Shown: positions 12,010-24,304, counted from the stretch's first letter. The stretch is DNA of 64,000 nt from Bisporella sp. PMI_857 (GCA_021307315.1 JAJSPD010000066.1:124001-188000), one strand, 5' to 3'. Made by a program: numbers and translations. Notes: generated from the letters alone by a model not told the origin.

Positions 12010-12506
12010 ATGTCCACCAAGGTAGATAGACGGAGGCCTGACCTCAGTATGTATATCCCCCCCGCTTCTGCGCAAGCCACATCCGCTTAACAAATGCTGC
12101 CAGTCGTGCCATACCAAGCTCCAGCTTCAAAGGACAATAGCAGCGACTTCTCCGGCACCCTGGGCAGCACGTTGCCCATGGCGGCAATGTTTACCCGCAA
12201 CAAGTTCGTCGGCTGGGCATCTGTCGTGTTCTCTATTCAGAGCTGGTTGGGGGAGGGGAGTGAGGCGAAGAGCAGTGGGCAGCCGGCGTATTTCGCCGTT
12301 GGCATGAGCTTGATGAGCCTTGTTGTTGTGAGTCCTTTTTATCACCAATTAATGTCGTGCTGGTGTCGGAGCGGATTGCGGAAAGTGCAAAGGCTTGTTT
12401 GGATTGTGCTGATGTTTGATAGACGTATCTTCCGATGTTTCTACCGCCACCGCCCAATTTGAATCGAGGGACGAGCACGGAAGCTCCTGCGCCTGTGAGC
12501 TTGTAA
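12010..12506 (+). CDS. Asterix / PAT10 (WDR83OS) family small ER membrane protein
   Basis: This family in animals is an ER translocon-associated membrane chaperone component (PAT complex). The fungal role is inferred from that. Three exons, 12010-12046, 12104-12327 and 12423-12506, give 345 nt (114 aa). Intron 1 (57 bp) has branch gcttaac and intron 2 (95 bp) begins gtgagt. The first exon encodes only 12 codons, so a simple frame search misses both ends. After splicing, the conserved core reads SSDFSGTLGSTLPMAAMFTR, then NKFVGWASVVFSIQSWLGE, a second hydrophobic segment and the Pro-rich end TYLPMFLPPPP. Two to three membrane segments are expected. Size and order match the family. Confidence 0.93.
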
Positions 12507-12957
12507 GAGGTATGGGGAGAAATGATTGGGGATGTATACTATAAGCGTTGCCTCTGGACCTTAGGAGGATGTATTATGGATAAACTAGCTCAAAAACATT
12601 GAAATCTTTCTACGCAACATCTTTAGCATTGGTCTTTCGTCTTATTACGCAGGGGTTTTCTGAGATGTTTTCATATCTGCACGGTGGAAATACAGTATAC
12701 CCTACTGAACTTGTTTGTGATCTTGATGAGTTACAAGTGTCGCTGGGCCATAGCGCGAAAATCTCTAGTATGATGCCACCAAGGGAAAAGACACAATTTT
12801 GTCGAAACGATGATAACTCTCTCCGATTTTGAATGTTACACAACAGCTGGCAAAGTTGGGAGTCACTGTAAATACTCTTTTCTTTCTTTCTATGAACGGG
12901 TATATAATGACAAACTCTAAAATTATGGCACTCATAAGATCAGCTTCCAAGTATTTT
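12507..12957. other. Convergent intergenic region (Asterix / ADE1)
   Basis: The two genes end towards each other here. I see 3' UTR-like AT-rich sequence only. The two opposed short frames at 12599-12843 mirror each other and have no supported gene. Confidence 0.5.
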
Positions 12958-14030
12958 TCATGATGTCTTAACGGCGTCCTCAAACGTCCGCCCTGTCAAC
13001 TTCTCGAAAGCCTCCCTATATTTTTCGCTCGTCTCCTTCACCACATTTTCCGGCATGCTCACCCCTTGCTTTGCTTTGAGCCCTTCCTTCGACAACCAAT
13101 CCCTTAACCCCTGCTTATCAAAGCTGTCCTGCTCCCGTCCAACCTCGTACTTCTCCTTCGGCCAAAACCTCGAGCTATCCGGAGTCAACACCTCGTCGAC
13201 GAGCACAATCTCGTCCGTCTCCTCATCTAGGCCAAATTCAAACTTCGTATCCGCAATGATAATTCCCCTCTCGGCCGCATAATCCCGAGCTGCTGTATAG
13301 ATCCTCAGTGCCAGGTCCTCAATCCGCTTCGCATATTTGACGCCGACAATCTCAGCAGCTTGCGAAGGATGAATATTCTCGTCGTGCTGCCCGGCGGGTG
13401 CTTTCGTGCTAGGTGTGTAGAGAGGTTGCGGAAGGGCTTGCGAATTCTGCAGGCCAGAAGGCAGGGAGATGCCGTGGACCGTGGTTGTTTTGACGTATTC
13501 TTTGTAGGCTGAGCCGGTGAGGTAGCCACGAACTATGACTTCAAGAGGGAAGATCTTGAGCTTGCGGACTTGCATAGAGCGGTTGGCGAAGAGCGCATGC
13601 TGGGATGACGGGATTGCGGATGGCAGAGTCAGGGTCAAGACTAGAACGAAATTTTTAGCACGGGTGCTTGGGGAAAAGGAAACTATAAGCACCCAATGAA
13701 CTGACAGTGAGTTCGCAGATTCGGGACGAGAGTTGTGAGAAGCTCGAACCAATGCACAGACATGAGGGTCAGGAGAGCTCCCTTGTCAGGTATGCCCTGG
13801 CACAGAAGTCAATATCGAGTCTAACCGGAGGCCCGGATCCTCCTGACAGTGGAAGCGGCATAATGTTTTCGGGGACTTACATTCTCCATAATGACATCGA
13901 AGGCTGAGATGCGATCCGAAGCCACAAACAAGAGGGTCTTGCTGTCAACTTCATACAGATCTCGGACCTTGCCCTCTGCGACTTTGGGAAGGGCATCGAG
14001 AGAGGTGTTGGTCAAAGTTGTACCACCCAT
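12958..14030 (-). CDS. ade1: Phosphoribosylaminoimidazole-succinocarboxamide synthase (SAICAR synthetase)
   Basis: The enzyme joins CAIR and aspartate using ATP to make SAICAR in de novo purine synthesis in the cytosol. Exons 14030-13881, 13796-13706 and 13640-12958 splice to 924 nt (307 aa), the usual length of yeast Ade1. Visible family motifs are the N-terminal KVAEGKVRDLYEV, the nucleotide-site LLFVASDRISAFDVIMENGI spanning the first junction, GALLTLMSVHWFE, NRSMQVRKLKIFPLEVIVRGY, the substrate-loop GSAYKEY and IADTKFEFG. The second junction joins T with TC to give THF. The ATG at 14030 gives MGGTTLTN; an upstream in-frame extension lacks an ATG of its own. Confidence 0.96.
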
Positions 14031-15795
14031 TGTGTTTGTTGATGATGTTTGAGGGGGATGAAGTTTTTCTAGCAAACAGAATGTCCCAATTGCAGGATTA
14101 TAAGAACAATTCCAATGTAGATTTGAAAGGAATTACATTTGATCCTGAGGTAAACTTTCTGCTGGTGATTTGAGCTGATCCGGGGCATTTGAACCCCGCC
14201 TCCCCGCTTTCGGGGCACTTTTTTTCTTAATGCCAAGATACATCACTTGTCGGAGGTGCCCGAAGGGTCTCCCTTCAAAATAGTTACAAAAGGAATCTTA
14301 CATACCTAAACAATACTCTTGGCCTTAATAGTAATACTTCTAACTGTAACCCCTTTTGCCTATATAGCGAATGCTCTTTCTATTGTTGTTATCATGTGAT
14401 ATTAGACCTGGCTAATGCAATCTTAATATGTATGAAAAATAGGCTAGTAAGTATAACTACGAGTTTATGCATTCAAATAATTAGCAGTAATACCCCTTTT
14501 TACTCTCTATCATTAATTGTTACAACTTGAGATTGTGCGAGTTCCATGAAGAAAAACGTAGGTGACTATAGGTTATATATCGCCAGTGCTATGATGCAGC
14601 TACTTAAAAATAATACAACCATTCTTTGTTGAAGCTTGGCTTAATCTATACTGACGTTGCTTATCTCTAAAAGCTCTTTCAAAACTAATAGAAAACTTTT
14701 GAAACAAGATTTCGAGAGCTTGATTGCTGAAAAATGATGTAGACAATGGACATAATGCACAAAAAAACAAGCGTTTGTGAAAAAAGCGCTGCTACTGTTC
14801 CATTATTTGGCGACGCACAAACATAATAAAATTAGCTCTAGTATCATACATTTTACCATGCGGCTTTAGGCTCTCTAGCTGTACAAAATATTCACGCACT
14901 AATTCTGCAGAGCCCCGCACGCGGATTTAAGAGCTTTGCACAGCTTCCACACTGTTATGTGTTGTAAACGGGTAAGCTTATATCAGCCCTAGCAAAATGA
15001 CCAGCTTGTTGTGAAAATACTGTTCCAGGAATTTACTGTCCGGTTTGAATTTGCAATTATTTGGCTTTATGTACCTCTGGGGAGAATAAAGTTAGGGATT
15101 GGGATGGGGCACTCAAATTTGCTCAAATTGTTGCGTCCACAGAGCGCACTATGCAATTTCTTCCCCAGCGGATACACAAAGCATGATCCGACCGTGAAGT
15201 AGCTTCTCTACTTCTGCTCGGTGTATAAGGAGCATGTGGTAATGTCTCTCAAGAGCGGCTATTACAGTTTTCGGCAGCGTCGCTAAAGAAGAAATTGCAA
15301 CCAATCTGTCCGACTGTTCCAAAGGAAGAATCGAAGGCTGAATAAAGAGATGCTGGCCTTCGCAACATTGCTCTACTCTGTAGACCATAGACCTCTGAAT
15401 TTAATTATAGACAAGACTATTCCAAGTGCTTCAAAGTCACCCGACGCATCCAGCTCATCAAACGCGAGTGCTGCAAATTGTTAAATGTTGATGTATTTTA
15501 CGTAATAAGAATTTAATGCTACGAATTCCGAGGCCAATCGCCACTTAGAACGACGGTTACTGGAGAAATTCTTGGAGGGCCGGTGTTATAATCTCCCATT
15601 ACTGGTTACCAAAGGAGATCACGCTCCGTAGGGCTGCCTTTGGAAGTGTCACCCGCTCCCGAATATCTACATATTCGTATTTCGGATTTATGCAGACACT
15701 CGGCATCACTACCTTAGAATTCCAAATTATTGAGGTTATAAACACGCGTCAATGCTCTAAAGAACTTCAAACTTTCAAAAAGAACAACTGTCAAT
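14031..15795. other. AT-rich intergenic DNA at the start of the accessory region
   Basis: No gene is supported in 1.8 kb. A local inverted repeat of cggggcattt-type sequence sits near 14180-14220, followed by a T run. Composition drops sharply in G+C relative to the housekeeping block. Confidence 0.5.
15737..15742 (+). promoter_or_regulatory. Candidate TATA box of the small secreted peptide gene
   Basis: TATAAA lies 54 bases before the ATG at 15796. The leader between them is A-rich and ends aactgtcaatATG, a good fungal start context. Confidence 0.45.
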
Positions 15796-16025
15796 ATGAA
15801 ATTCATCACTTCAGCCTTTATCCTACTTCTCACAGCCGAGGTCCTTTCTCTGCCTACAGGAGACGTACGTATCAATGATTTATTTGAAGCACGAGTTGAC
15901 TTTCATAGGAAACCGTCGCAAAACTTCTGGCTAGAGATTGTGAGTGGGAGTACGGCACATTTTATTGTCCGTTCAATGCATGCACTATCCTTCTCAGCAA
16001 TGGCGACTGCTGGTGCTGCTCCTGA
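15796..16025 (+). CDS. Small secreted cysteine-rich peptide (effector/antimicrobial-like candidate)
   Basis: Exon 1 (15796-15864) encodes 23 residues beginning MKFITSAFILLLTAEVLS, a clear signal peptide. A 44-bp intron (15865-15908, gtacgt...atag) interrupts it. Exon 2 (15909-16025) encodes a 38-residue end carrying all six cysteines in the pattern C-x8-C-x4-C-x8-C-x1-CC, finishing DCWCCS. The total is 61 aa, and the mature peptide may be about 30-40 aa after an Arg at LLAR. Without the intron the frame loses every cysteine, so automated tools would miss it. I recognise no named family. A toxin, effector or antimicrobial role is inference from size, secretion and cysteine content only. It stands alone in AT-rich DNA, a common setting for fungal effectors. 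Confidence 0.72.
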
Positions 16026-18084
16026 ACGGAGAAGTTACGGAGGCTCGGAAAACAAAATTTAGAAAGTGCTTTTGTCGGAGTGGCTGTTAGGGTACTGGTC
16101 TGGAGGTCGAAGCTATTACATGAGTTTAAGCATTTTAAATCGAAGGGGCTATTGGATGGGCTAGATCTAAAGACCCAAACCTAGTTCTATTGAGAGCGAG
16201 ATCAACACTCCATCTAGGTTTATTGTAGGTATAGTTGAAAATGGCTATTGCAGTAGCTACTAGATGGTCCTAGGCATCGGTTGCACAATCGGGAAGGGGT
16301 AAATAAGTAACTAGATCCCTCGTATCCATTCCTTCTATACCTTCAACATTATCAATAGATTTACCACCATATTTTACTGAGTTGACGTGATAGCGTGTGA
16401 CTATATTTATACTGTGCATCAGGGATGGTAGGAAATTACCTAATCGTTTTCTCTCCAACTTTCCGTGAACATGTTGCTAGAACCCAATAATCCTCATTGT
16501 GATAGCAGTACATAGAACCAACTATACTATTTAACCAGATTCTCACACGAAAAAAACACTAACAGCTTAGAGAAAAAACGTGTTGATTGCAGTAATGGCG
16601 CCTAGGTGGCCGCAGTTAAACAACGGACCCGAACATATAACCATATGCAGCCAGCTGCAGGCCGTAACTCCGGAAGGCTGGCTGAGAGAATGGGGGTGAG
16701 AAAGAGGCTGATGAATTATTAGCGCAATTCCAAACGAACTCGGTGATATATCACACTAGTATTACACAAAGAAAGAAGTCTTCAGGGGTTATAAGTGCAG
16801 TAAAGATGGCCCCGGATAAGCTGCACTTTCACCGAGCGATGAGATCACGCGTCATCTACCGCCCTTATTTAAGTGCAAGACCTCGTGCTACTTTAATATT
16901 TGTGCAACCTATGGCAATCTAATGCTAACTTTTATCAAGTAGTAGACTAACAAAAGTAATGAGCTGGCACAGGTAATGGTCTAGCACACGTGGTTATCTA
17001 TTGTCAAGTAGAGTAATTCTAGAACATAGGAATAGTCAATCCGATGAGCGAAGTCAGTACTGTATTGATAATAAAAACATATTCCTTCTACAATACAAAC
17101 GGTTCAAGATACAAATTAACTTAGTTATATATATAAGTTTAGTAATTGTAATAGCTTGACTAACAAGGCATGCCAGCCATACAGCTAGAAAAGAACAGGT
17201 ATCACGTGTGTACAGCTGAACAACTTAACAGGTAAGGCTCCAAAGCATGAGCAATATTGATGGCATTGTAAGAAATGCCGACTGATGCTATATAATATAG
17301 ATTCACGCTCCAATTACTCCGATAACTGCTCTGTTCCTGCAAGGCTCCACTCCGCTAGCACGCGAGGTTGATTGCCTTCGTCAATAGGGATCTGTCGTCA
17401 CCTAGCCTATCACCACGTTTAACTTGGGGAAAGTGCAGAATTCTAACTTGGAGGTGCATATAACGTAAGTTAGATATCTCTCTACTGATATTGAAGTAAA
17501 CTACAACCAGAAACTGACACGCTGTAGGCCGGGAAAGTTCGCTCAGCCTCTTTCTTTCCACAATGAATGTGCCTTTAAATTCCTGCAATAAACGACACGA
17601 GCCTCTATGCCCCTCAAATATTCAGACTAGCGAACTCCAAGAGATAGTATTATGGGCTAGTAAATAAGATTAAAGGTGCAGTTTTGGGTTACGGGCGCAG
17701 CGGGAAGAGGAAGTCCACAACTTCTGTACAAACAACGCATCCACTTGGAGCTGATGCACGTCCCAGACTAGTTGAAGTTTAAGTTGAAAACAGTGCTGTT
17801 GGAAAGGAAATTTGTCGGGAGCGGCTGTGACAACCTTGGTTTTTGTACTGCAGAGCTATCTGGAGTGATAGACATGCAAGTAACCTAACTTATAAATATT
17901 TCGAGATGAATTAGTAATATTGCAACAACACCAGCAGCAAGTAGCTATGCGCCACATAAATGTTTATTGCATCTCATCGTTTTACATATGGATGGAGTTG
18001 TCATCTTCAACAAGACTTTCGTGCCTCCTTTTGAATACGCATATATATGATAGTAGATCCAAAAGGCCATTCATTACAAAGTCT
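16026..18084. other. AT-rich gene-poor DNA
   Basis: About 2 kb without a supported gene. Short frames occur by chance at AT-rich composition. No terminal repeats, coding remnants or RNA genes were recognised by eye. Confidence 0.5.
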
Positions 18085-18612
18085 TCAAACCAGAAAAACA
18101 GCTAATGGGTATTTCGAAAGCCAGTGGTTGATCCTCCGCCAGCTCGTTGGGTTTCTGACACAGAAGTATATTATAACTCCCAACAAGCTAAACATGTCTC
18201 GATGTTTACTCCAAAATAACCTGAGACGCTCGTATGAAAATAGTCTTGAGATCCATGTACGTCTTGAACCTCTTTTATAGTATCTCTCCGCGTCCGTCGA
18301 GTTTCTGCTGAGCCACCACGATCGAGATTCATCCCTTTGAAGCTCTAGATCGTCTTCACGGATGCCTTGAGCGACGGATTTCCCATCCTGGTCGGAAAGA
18401 TTGTATGTAAATGGTCTGCCTGGATTGACACGAGAAACCACCCCTTCCTTAATCGTCAAGTGCGATCCATACCCCGTTTTGAAATTCCAATCGCCTTTAT
18501 CACCGACGTAGTATTTAGGTTTGGGTTGCTTTTTGAATTTTATGGTCAGCTTGTTCTCCTGTGTTATTTGTTTCAGTCGGTTTATACCTTCGTATAAGGC
18601 TTCAGTGGCCAT
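18085..18612 (-). CDS. Hypothetical protein, 175 aa
   Basis: An ATG at 18612 opens a 175-residue frame (MATEALYEGINRLKQITQEN). The N-terminal half is polar with Lys-rich KFKKQPKPKYYVGDKGDW followed by a beta-rich stretch ending in DDLEL, which looks like a small SH3-like barrel found in fungal unknown proteins. The C-terminal half is Arg/Trp-rich with one hydrophobic segment (FSLLGVIIYFCV). The tail may be an unspliced intron or 3' sequence, so the end is uncertain. It is transcribed divergently from the DUF6594-like gene, 402 bases away. Confidence 0.5.
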   Translation of the reverse strand: MATEALYEGINRLKQITQENKLTIKFKKQPKPKYYVGDKGDWNFKTGYGSHLTIKEGVVSRVNPGRPFTYNLSDQDGKSVAQGIREDDLELQRDESRSWWLSRNSTDAERYYKRGSRRTWISRLFSYERLRLFWSKHRDMFSLLGVIIYFCVRNPTSWRRINHWLSKYPLAVFLV

Positions 18613-19014
18613 TTTCTCGAGCTTTGGTGGCGATTATCCTTAGAGTGCCAGTTTATTAGTCACAAGGAAGCTTGGCTCTCAATTAGAGGACTCACTTTGG
18701 TAATTTCATGGAACCACCTCATCATCTAATTCGAAAAATGCCGTGAGTATCAAGATAAAGTTACCAATTTCCTGGCGATTCTATTCCGCAGATTACAATC
18801 ACAGATAGAGAATAATGCCACGTCAGACGTGCTTTAATGATTATTTTTCCCCCCATTCCCCTTTGAGGAGAGGCGCCATTCAAGTGTGCAGGTGGCTTTT
18901 CAGCTCCTCGGCTTTGCCCGGTATGAAGGTCCATTCTTACAATGTTTGCAATCAATATCTTCAAAATTCTAAATAAGTTTAGAACGAAGTTTTATTACGC
19001 CTAAAGTAGCGGTG
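18613..19014. promoter_or_regulatory. Divergent promoter region
   Basis: This 402-base gap separates two divergent starts (18612 minus, 19015 plus), so both promoters must lie here. No specific operator was recognised. Confidence 0.4.
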
Positions 19015-20212
19015 ATGTCTGATCTAGAGAGTGGAGAGGAATCTCCGTACGTGGCGTCCTCTTTACCACAGCGTCATGTCCGAATATTTCAATCATTGAG
19101 CCTTCGCCAATGGCCATGGAAGCATCGTTCAAACTTGAGCAATAGCGACAGTGAAGTGGCCAGTGACGTTGAATGTAAGGCATTTCCATCGAGATTCACC
19201 AAAACAAAATACTAAAGCCCAAAGTGGACCATATTATACCTGATGACGGTAATCAGGTTAGAGATGGTTATCCTGCCTACTCTTTGCTTCTTGGACGCCA
19301 CTCTGAATTCCAAACTTTTCGTCGCTTTCGAACCCTACGCATGCGCATACTTCTCATCAAGCAAGATGAGATCTCTATACTTGAAGACGAACTGAGCAAG
19401 CTCGATGAAGATGAGCAAAGTGAGATGTTCCTGGGAAGTTCTCGTCAAGATGCGAACCAAGCAAGGAGATCTGTTCTTAAAAAGCTTGATGAAGGATTCA
19501 AAACTTACGGTGTGAATTTATTTTTTACAACTAGTGTGTATTTGAGTATATTTTGACAAGGGCTGCATTTAGATGACTTCCTCCAACGAAGCCAGTGGGC
19601 TTTGAATACACCAGGGCCGGCATTGAGGGATCTCCATTCGCAGCTGAATTGGCTCTGGGCAAAAGGGTCCATAGCTCGGAAAGAAATAGCATATATCAAT
19701 GCTGGGGACCGTGAGCTACTAAATATAGGACTTGTCAAAGACCGAGGTATGGCGAAAGTTGCCCATGTCGTGGAAATCTTAGTCGAAAACCTCTATCGAC
19801 TTGGTTACAAGGTGAACATCCCGAGTCTTCTGATAGACTTGGGTTAACATGATAGTTTTCCCAGTTCTTCTCTCATAGGTCTATTAGCGGCTCAGACAGC
19901 CTGTCAATCTCGAATGCATTCATCAGAAGCGCTGCGCGAGCTCTGGCTGCCTCTTTGGCTATCATTTTGCTGCTTGTACCAGTTATTGTGTTGAACGCGG
20001 TGACAAGGACGATTTTTCGATTCATTATCCTGTTTGTATCTGCGACAATATTTGTTTTGGCTGTTACTATTGCCAGTCAAGCAACCTTGGGAGAGATCTT
20101 CGCCACAGGAGCCACCTATACAGCCGTTCTGGTTGTTTTTGTGTCGGGAAATGGGGTTTCCGGCCAGCCTATGCAGAGTGCCAGTCGAAATGTTTCGCCA
20201 ACAAACCAATAG
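19015..20212 (+). CDS. DUF6594-like fungal membrane protein
   Basis: Exons 19015-19174, 19225-19509, 19573-19811 and 19865-20212 splice to 1032 nt (343 aa) with all phases matching. The first 55 residues are polar. The central part has the family opening GYPAYSLLLGRHSEFQTFRR, then the heptad-like RMRILLIKQDEISILEDEL coiled coil. The second junction gives YGDDFLQRSQWALN. The last exon carries two or three strong membrane helices (SLAIILLLVPVIVLNAV, FRFIILFVSATIFVLAV, YTAVLVVFVSG). This order, a soluble helical part followed by C-terminal membrane helices, is that of the DUF6594 fungal family, whose function is unknown. The acceptor of intron 1 is short of pyrimidines, so that junction is the weakest. 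Confidence 0.78.
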
Positions 20213-20900
20213 AAGATTTAGTCTATTTGAACACTTTACTGGAGTCTTTACATCCTAGAGCAAAATGTTACAACTTTTGACCATTTATTTTTCTGCTGAT
20301 ACCGATATCGAGTTTTACTATACCTGTCTTCTGGCTATGGGTTATATTTTGAAGTTATGAGTTTTAACACAACTATGCCTTGTATCGAAGAAAAGGCTCA
20401 AATTCCTGGGAAGGGGGTTTATTTCATGCTCTGTAGTACACACCAGTGCTAAAATACTAATCCCAGCTTGCTTGTGCTGACTTTATGTTGAGCAAGACTT
20501 TCTATCTCGCCCTATTATTCACTTACAATCTTTGCGAATACTATCTGAGAACAAATAGTTAAAAGCAAGGATAATCTTCTGGATCTTTCGGGTATTGCTG
20601 ATTCTAATTCCGCTGTCCTTATGTTTTGCACAATTAACGTAAACTTAGGTCCCCTAATCAGATTTACTTGAGTCAATAAGCTTTCACAGACGCACCACAA
20701 GATGATTGTGAGAAAGCCATGAAGGCAGATTTGGCGCATGATTACCCAGAGGCGTTAGAACCCCAAGTTGATAAACTGCTTCCGTATAGCAAACGGACCT
20801 AATCCAAGGATGCATTTTCTAATTAGAATTAACGTATCAAGTTTTCCAGCGAAGAATAACTTATAACTACATTACTCCAGACTCAACGAGAATATGGTTA
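20213..20900. other. Convergent intergenic region
   Basis: The flanking genes end towards each other. Only AT-rich 3' flanking sequence is seen; no gene, repeat or RNA is supported. Confidence 0.5.
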
Positions 20901-22056
20901 TCATGTCGAAAGTTTACAGCTTTCGGGACGTACTATAACTGCTTGGCACAACTCAATGTCTTGCGCTCCCATCCTAGGGGTGTCAATCTCGCCTATTGCC
21001 ATATTACTCCTAGTACTCTCAAGACCCTCATTGTAAAACGAGGGGCAGTTTCTGTTTTCAGATAGTAACTTTTCCTGGCGGGCTGGGAAGAGAGCTCTTA
21101 GGCGTCGCAGAAGTTGTTCAGTTGGAGATTTGAGGTATGGAATCGAGGCCGCTGTGATACCAATCACCTCTTCAAGCTTACACCATAAAGCACCAATAAT
21201 TGTGTTGCGGAGCGGGTCAGGATCATAGTGGTAAAACATGCTATGTGACAGTCTCATAATCGCGGCCATTGTAGCAGTAAGCCCCATCGACATAAGTATG
21301 CCGACAACCACCTTTTCAAAGACCGGCCTACGTAACCGCCAAACAAATGTAAGCGGTATTAGGGAGAAGGTTAGGTCAACCCCAACGCTAATCCCTAACA
21401 CAGAGTAGTGTTAGCCATCTTATTATGTTCTATTTATTTTCTAGAGGTTCTTACCGGTGTATATATAGCCCCAAATTGCCACTGTTTCCACTGGCCTGCA
21501 CTTTGGGTTGCGGACGCCTTCCGGGTCCCAGTTTGCGCGGACTGGGGTACAGGCAGTTAGCGTCCAGGTAATCCCGAACACAGCGACAAAAACTTGGGAG
21601 GATATTATTCCCCACAGTAACCACTTCCAGGCGCGACCGGTTTTGAGTCGAAGGAGCAGAAAGGCTACAGACACTCTCATCATAGCCAGTCCCAAGTACC
21701 ATGCAAATATTTGCAACAAAAAGTAAAATGCGTTTTTGGTCATGTCTTGTTTAGAGACGTAAATTACATGCCGGCCCACTCCATACTTGCACGACATGAC
21801 TATCAATGCATAGCCCACGATGGAACAAACCTGTATTAGGAAGTTGTTAAGTTTGGAAGTTTAAAGATAGAGGAGACTCGAGTACCTCGGCTAAAGTGAT
21901 AGAGTAGTCGTCCCAGCTAAGCTTATTGTGAGGTCGAACACGTGAATATATTCGGGTAACATAGATGGGGAAGCCTATTCCCATGATAATGCCGACTGGG
22001 ACAAGAAGTTTGGGTGCAATGGAATCGTTAGGAGGTTGGCTAACGGGAATATCCAT
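20901..22056 (-). CDS. PTH11-like / fungal rhodopsin-domain membrane receptor (1)
   Basis: Three exons (22056-21886, 21830-21455, 21394-20901) give 1041 nt, 346 aa. The N-terminus (MDIPVSQPPNDS) is short and outside. About seven hydrophobic helices follow, with the usual marks of the family: RIYSRVRPHNKLSWDDYSI after helix 1, the extracellular CTPVRANWDP segment, and GVDLTFSLIPLTFVWRLRRP before helix 6. The polar C-terminal tail (about 90 residues) is cytoplasmic. Such proteins are G-protein-coupled-receptor-like sensors of surface or nutrient cues; the ligand is unknown. The first intron is phase 0 and the second phase 1. Confidence 0.86.
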
Positions 22057-23460
22057 GGTCGTATGAGAATAATGGAAAGTCTAATTTCTCTCGAAAGGCA
22101 ACTGGCAATGGCATTTAGATAGTTTAGAACCAAATTGCATCCTTCGACCTATATAGAGAACGAAGGCGATTTGAGCCTAGTTACCGGATGAGTCTCCGCG
22201 AAGGAGGCGTCTCGGAGACGGCCCGTATTGTCATAACACAGTCTTCTCTTCGAGCAGTGTGATTGAAAGTTATGAGTGAATTGAATTGAATTGTCTTACA
22301 ACTATGTCCATGAGAGCGCCGCATGTGAGATCTGACAGAATTGCAAATAGGAGTCAAGTGGCTTTCATTAGAATTGGGGAGCTGGCAATACACACAAGCG
22401 AGACGGTCGCCGAATGGAACTCTCACTTTCCCATTACCGGCTACACCACCGCCCGTACCAATAACAAGCTCTGAAAACTCAAAAATAAACAATTTTATGA
22501 TTTGCCCTTAAATTTTCCCTTTCCGCAGCACACGTACCTTATATCTCAACGGGAACAATTCTGTACGACGTGTTTAATGCGCTAATTCAAGTTCCACACT
22601 TGATGGGCTAATAACCATAATTGAGCACATTAATCATTTTGTAGGAAGCTATGATTATCAGGTTGGTTATTGAGACATTTGTGGTTGAAATTGGCCGTGG
22701 CTTTTGGCGGCGTTTTCGATTGGTGTTGGTGATACGAACTGGGGTGTAAAACTAATGGTAGATAAGGATGTTCTGGCGTGCCAATCATCGACCGCATATA
22801 GTAACACGGGTGGAAATAACCTTCAAAGGTTCGTGCGGCTGAATGAATCCAAAGATCTGGGACGATCTGAGATCTCGGATGCGGGATCCGCCCTTCTGAT
22901 CATTGAAAGAACAGATGCTCGTGAATATCGCAAGCTACTTAGTCTCTTAAAGTTTTTATGATTATTTTTGAATTTTCTTTTAAAAAGAAAGCGTTTACGT
23001 GGTCTTAGGCTCTCGGTCACCCACTAAATAAAGTTTGCCTACTGTACAGTAGGGATGAACAAGTTATGCGTGCAATAGTCCTTTACAAGCCCCACCTTTC
23101 TTCTGATGCACGAGTCAACAGCAGCACTAGGGGTGCTGGGACTCCGAGCCAGTGTTAATCGATGAATGCCAAGAACCTAACCTGACCAGACTATATTACC
23201 CGTGCCACCAACGGAGAAACCCGTAACGAGGACTGTACTTTTAGTTTTGCTTTTGTACATAGCCTTATTATTGTTAGGAAATCTTAGTTACTTATTTCGA
23301 TGTTTGGGGGATACATCGCCTAATTTTAATTTTTTTTTAAATTTTTTTTTAACAATGAATCAGCCTAGTTGTAATCCATATCCTCGCATTTTGTCAAGGG
23401 CTTACTGGCTCGTTCTTGGGAGAAAAATGGGCCTTGATTCGGCGTTGTAAGTGTGTCGAA

Positions 23461-24030
23461 GTCAGCATTTATAAAGCGCAATAGCATATTGACCAGAAGC
23501 TGTTGCATTTTAGTTTTTGACAGTTATAAGTCGGGTTTGCGCTTGGCGCAGTAGTAAAAATAATAAGAAAATTCGACATCACACTCTTTGCTTTATATTG
23601 CTTCGTTTGTATAAAGTGATATTCCACTTCTCTGCATTTTCGCCAAGGTTCTAAAAAGTCACATGTTCTAAAAACGTTACATTGCAGCGTTTAGAATTCC
23701 TGAAGCTGTAAGCGTTGCAAGCCTAGACAAGCTTTTGATTTTCGACCGAGCGTCAAAATACTGAGACATTCTGGGGACCCCCTGGAAACAGAGCAGAGAG
23801 GGGAAGATCACTTTAAGCAAGTCATCTACTTGGAAGGCTTGTTACTTTGAAAGCAATCGACGATTGCTATCGTACGGTAATACTAACAAGGTAGAATATA
23901 TAGCGTACTTCGAAGAACAGACTACGTATTAATGCATAGTATTCTTGGGGGTTTGTGTTCAAACCAGTATTTATAAAGCGCAATAGCACATTGACGAAAG
24001 GCAGCTACTCTTTGGTCTTTGACAGCAAGA
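23461..24030 (+). repeat. Two direct repeats about 500 bp apart
   Basis: Near 23463-23525 and 23967-24027 the sequence cag(c/t)atttataaagcgcaatagca(t/c)attgac recurs, followed in both by a spaced ttttgacag / tttgacag. A shorter inverted match (gctattgcgcttta) occurs near 34331. These may be ends of an old repeat family. Confidence 0.55.
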
Positions 24031-24113
24031 CCGCCACAATGATTCAGAATCACTTAGTGGATAATCCCGCATTACTCGCCTCTACAGAACCACCAAATAA
24101 GCTTTATTCGAGG

Positions 24114-24160
24114 GGTAGATGGGTAGATGGGTGGAGGGGCGGAGGGGCGGAGGGGCCACA
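24114..24160 (+). repeat. G-rich minisatellite
   Basis: Tandem 8-bp units of gggtagat type change into ggggcgga units. The tract lies about 150 bases upstream of the PTH11-like gene at 24305. Confidence 0.7.
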
Positions 24161-24304
24161 GGGGATACGTGTAAGTAACTGCCATATGTTCCATCGAATA
24201 TCTACAATAGATTTATTAGGATGCAGCACAACCTATCGCCGTTTAACGACTTGAAATACCAGTAGCTGAGGATTCCAGTTAATCTGTCGATATAGGTTGT
24301 CCAG

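Larger units (their letters stand above)
22057..24304. other. Divergent intergenic region between two PTH11-like genes
   Basis: About 2.2 kb with no supported gene. It holds a pair of direct repeats about 500 bases apart and a G-rich minisatellite, both listed separately, plus a small A/T hairpin (cttttaaaaag) near 22977. Confidence 0.5.

Noticed and set aside
14180..14225. tRNA-like T-arm (gggg-loop-cccc) near a T run
   Set aside because: No TTC-loop consensus, no acceptor stem or D-arm around it.
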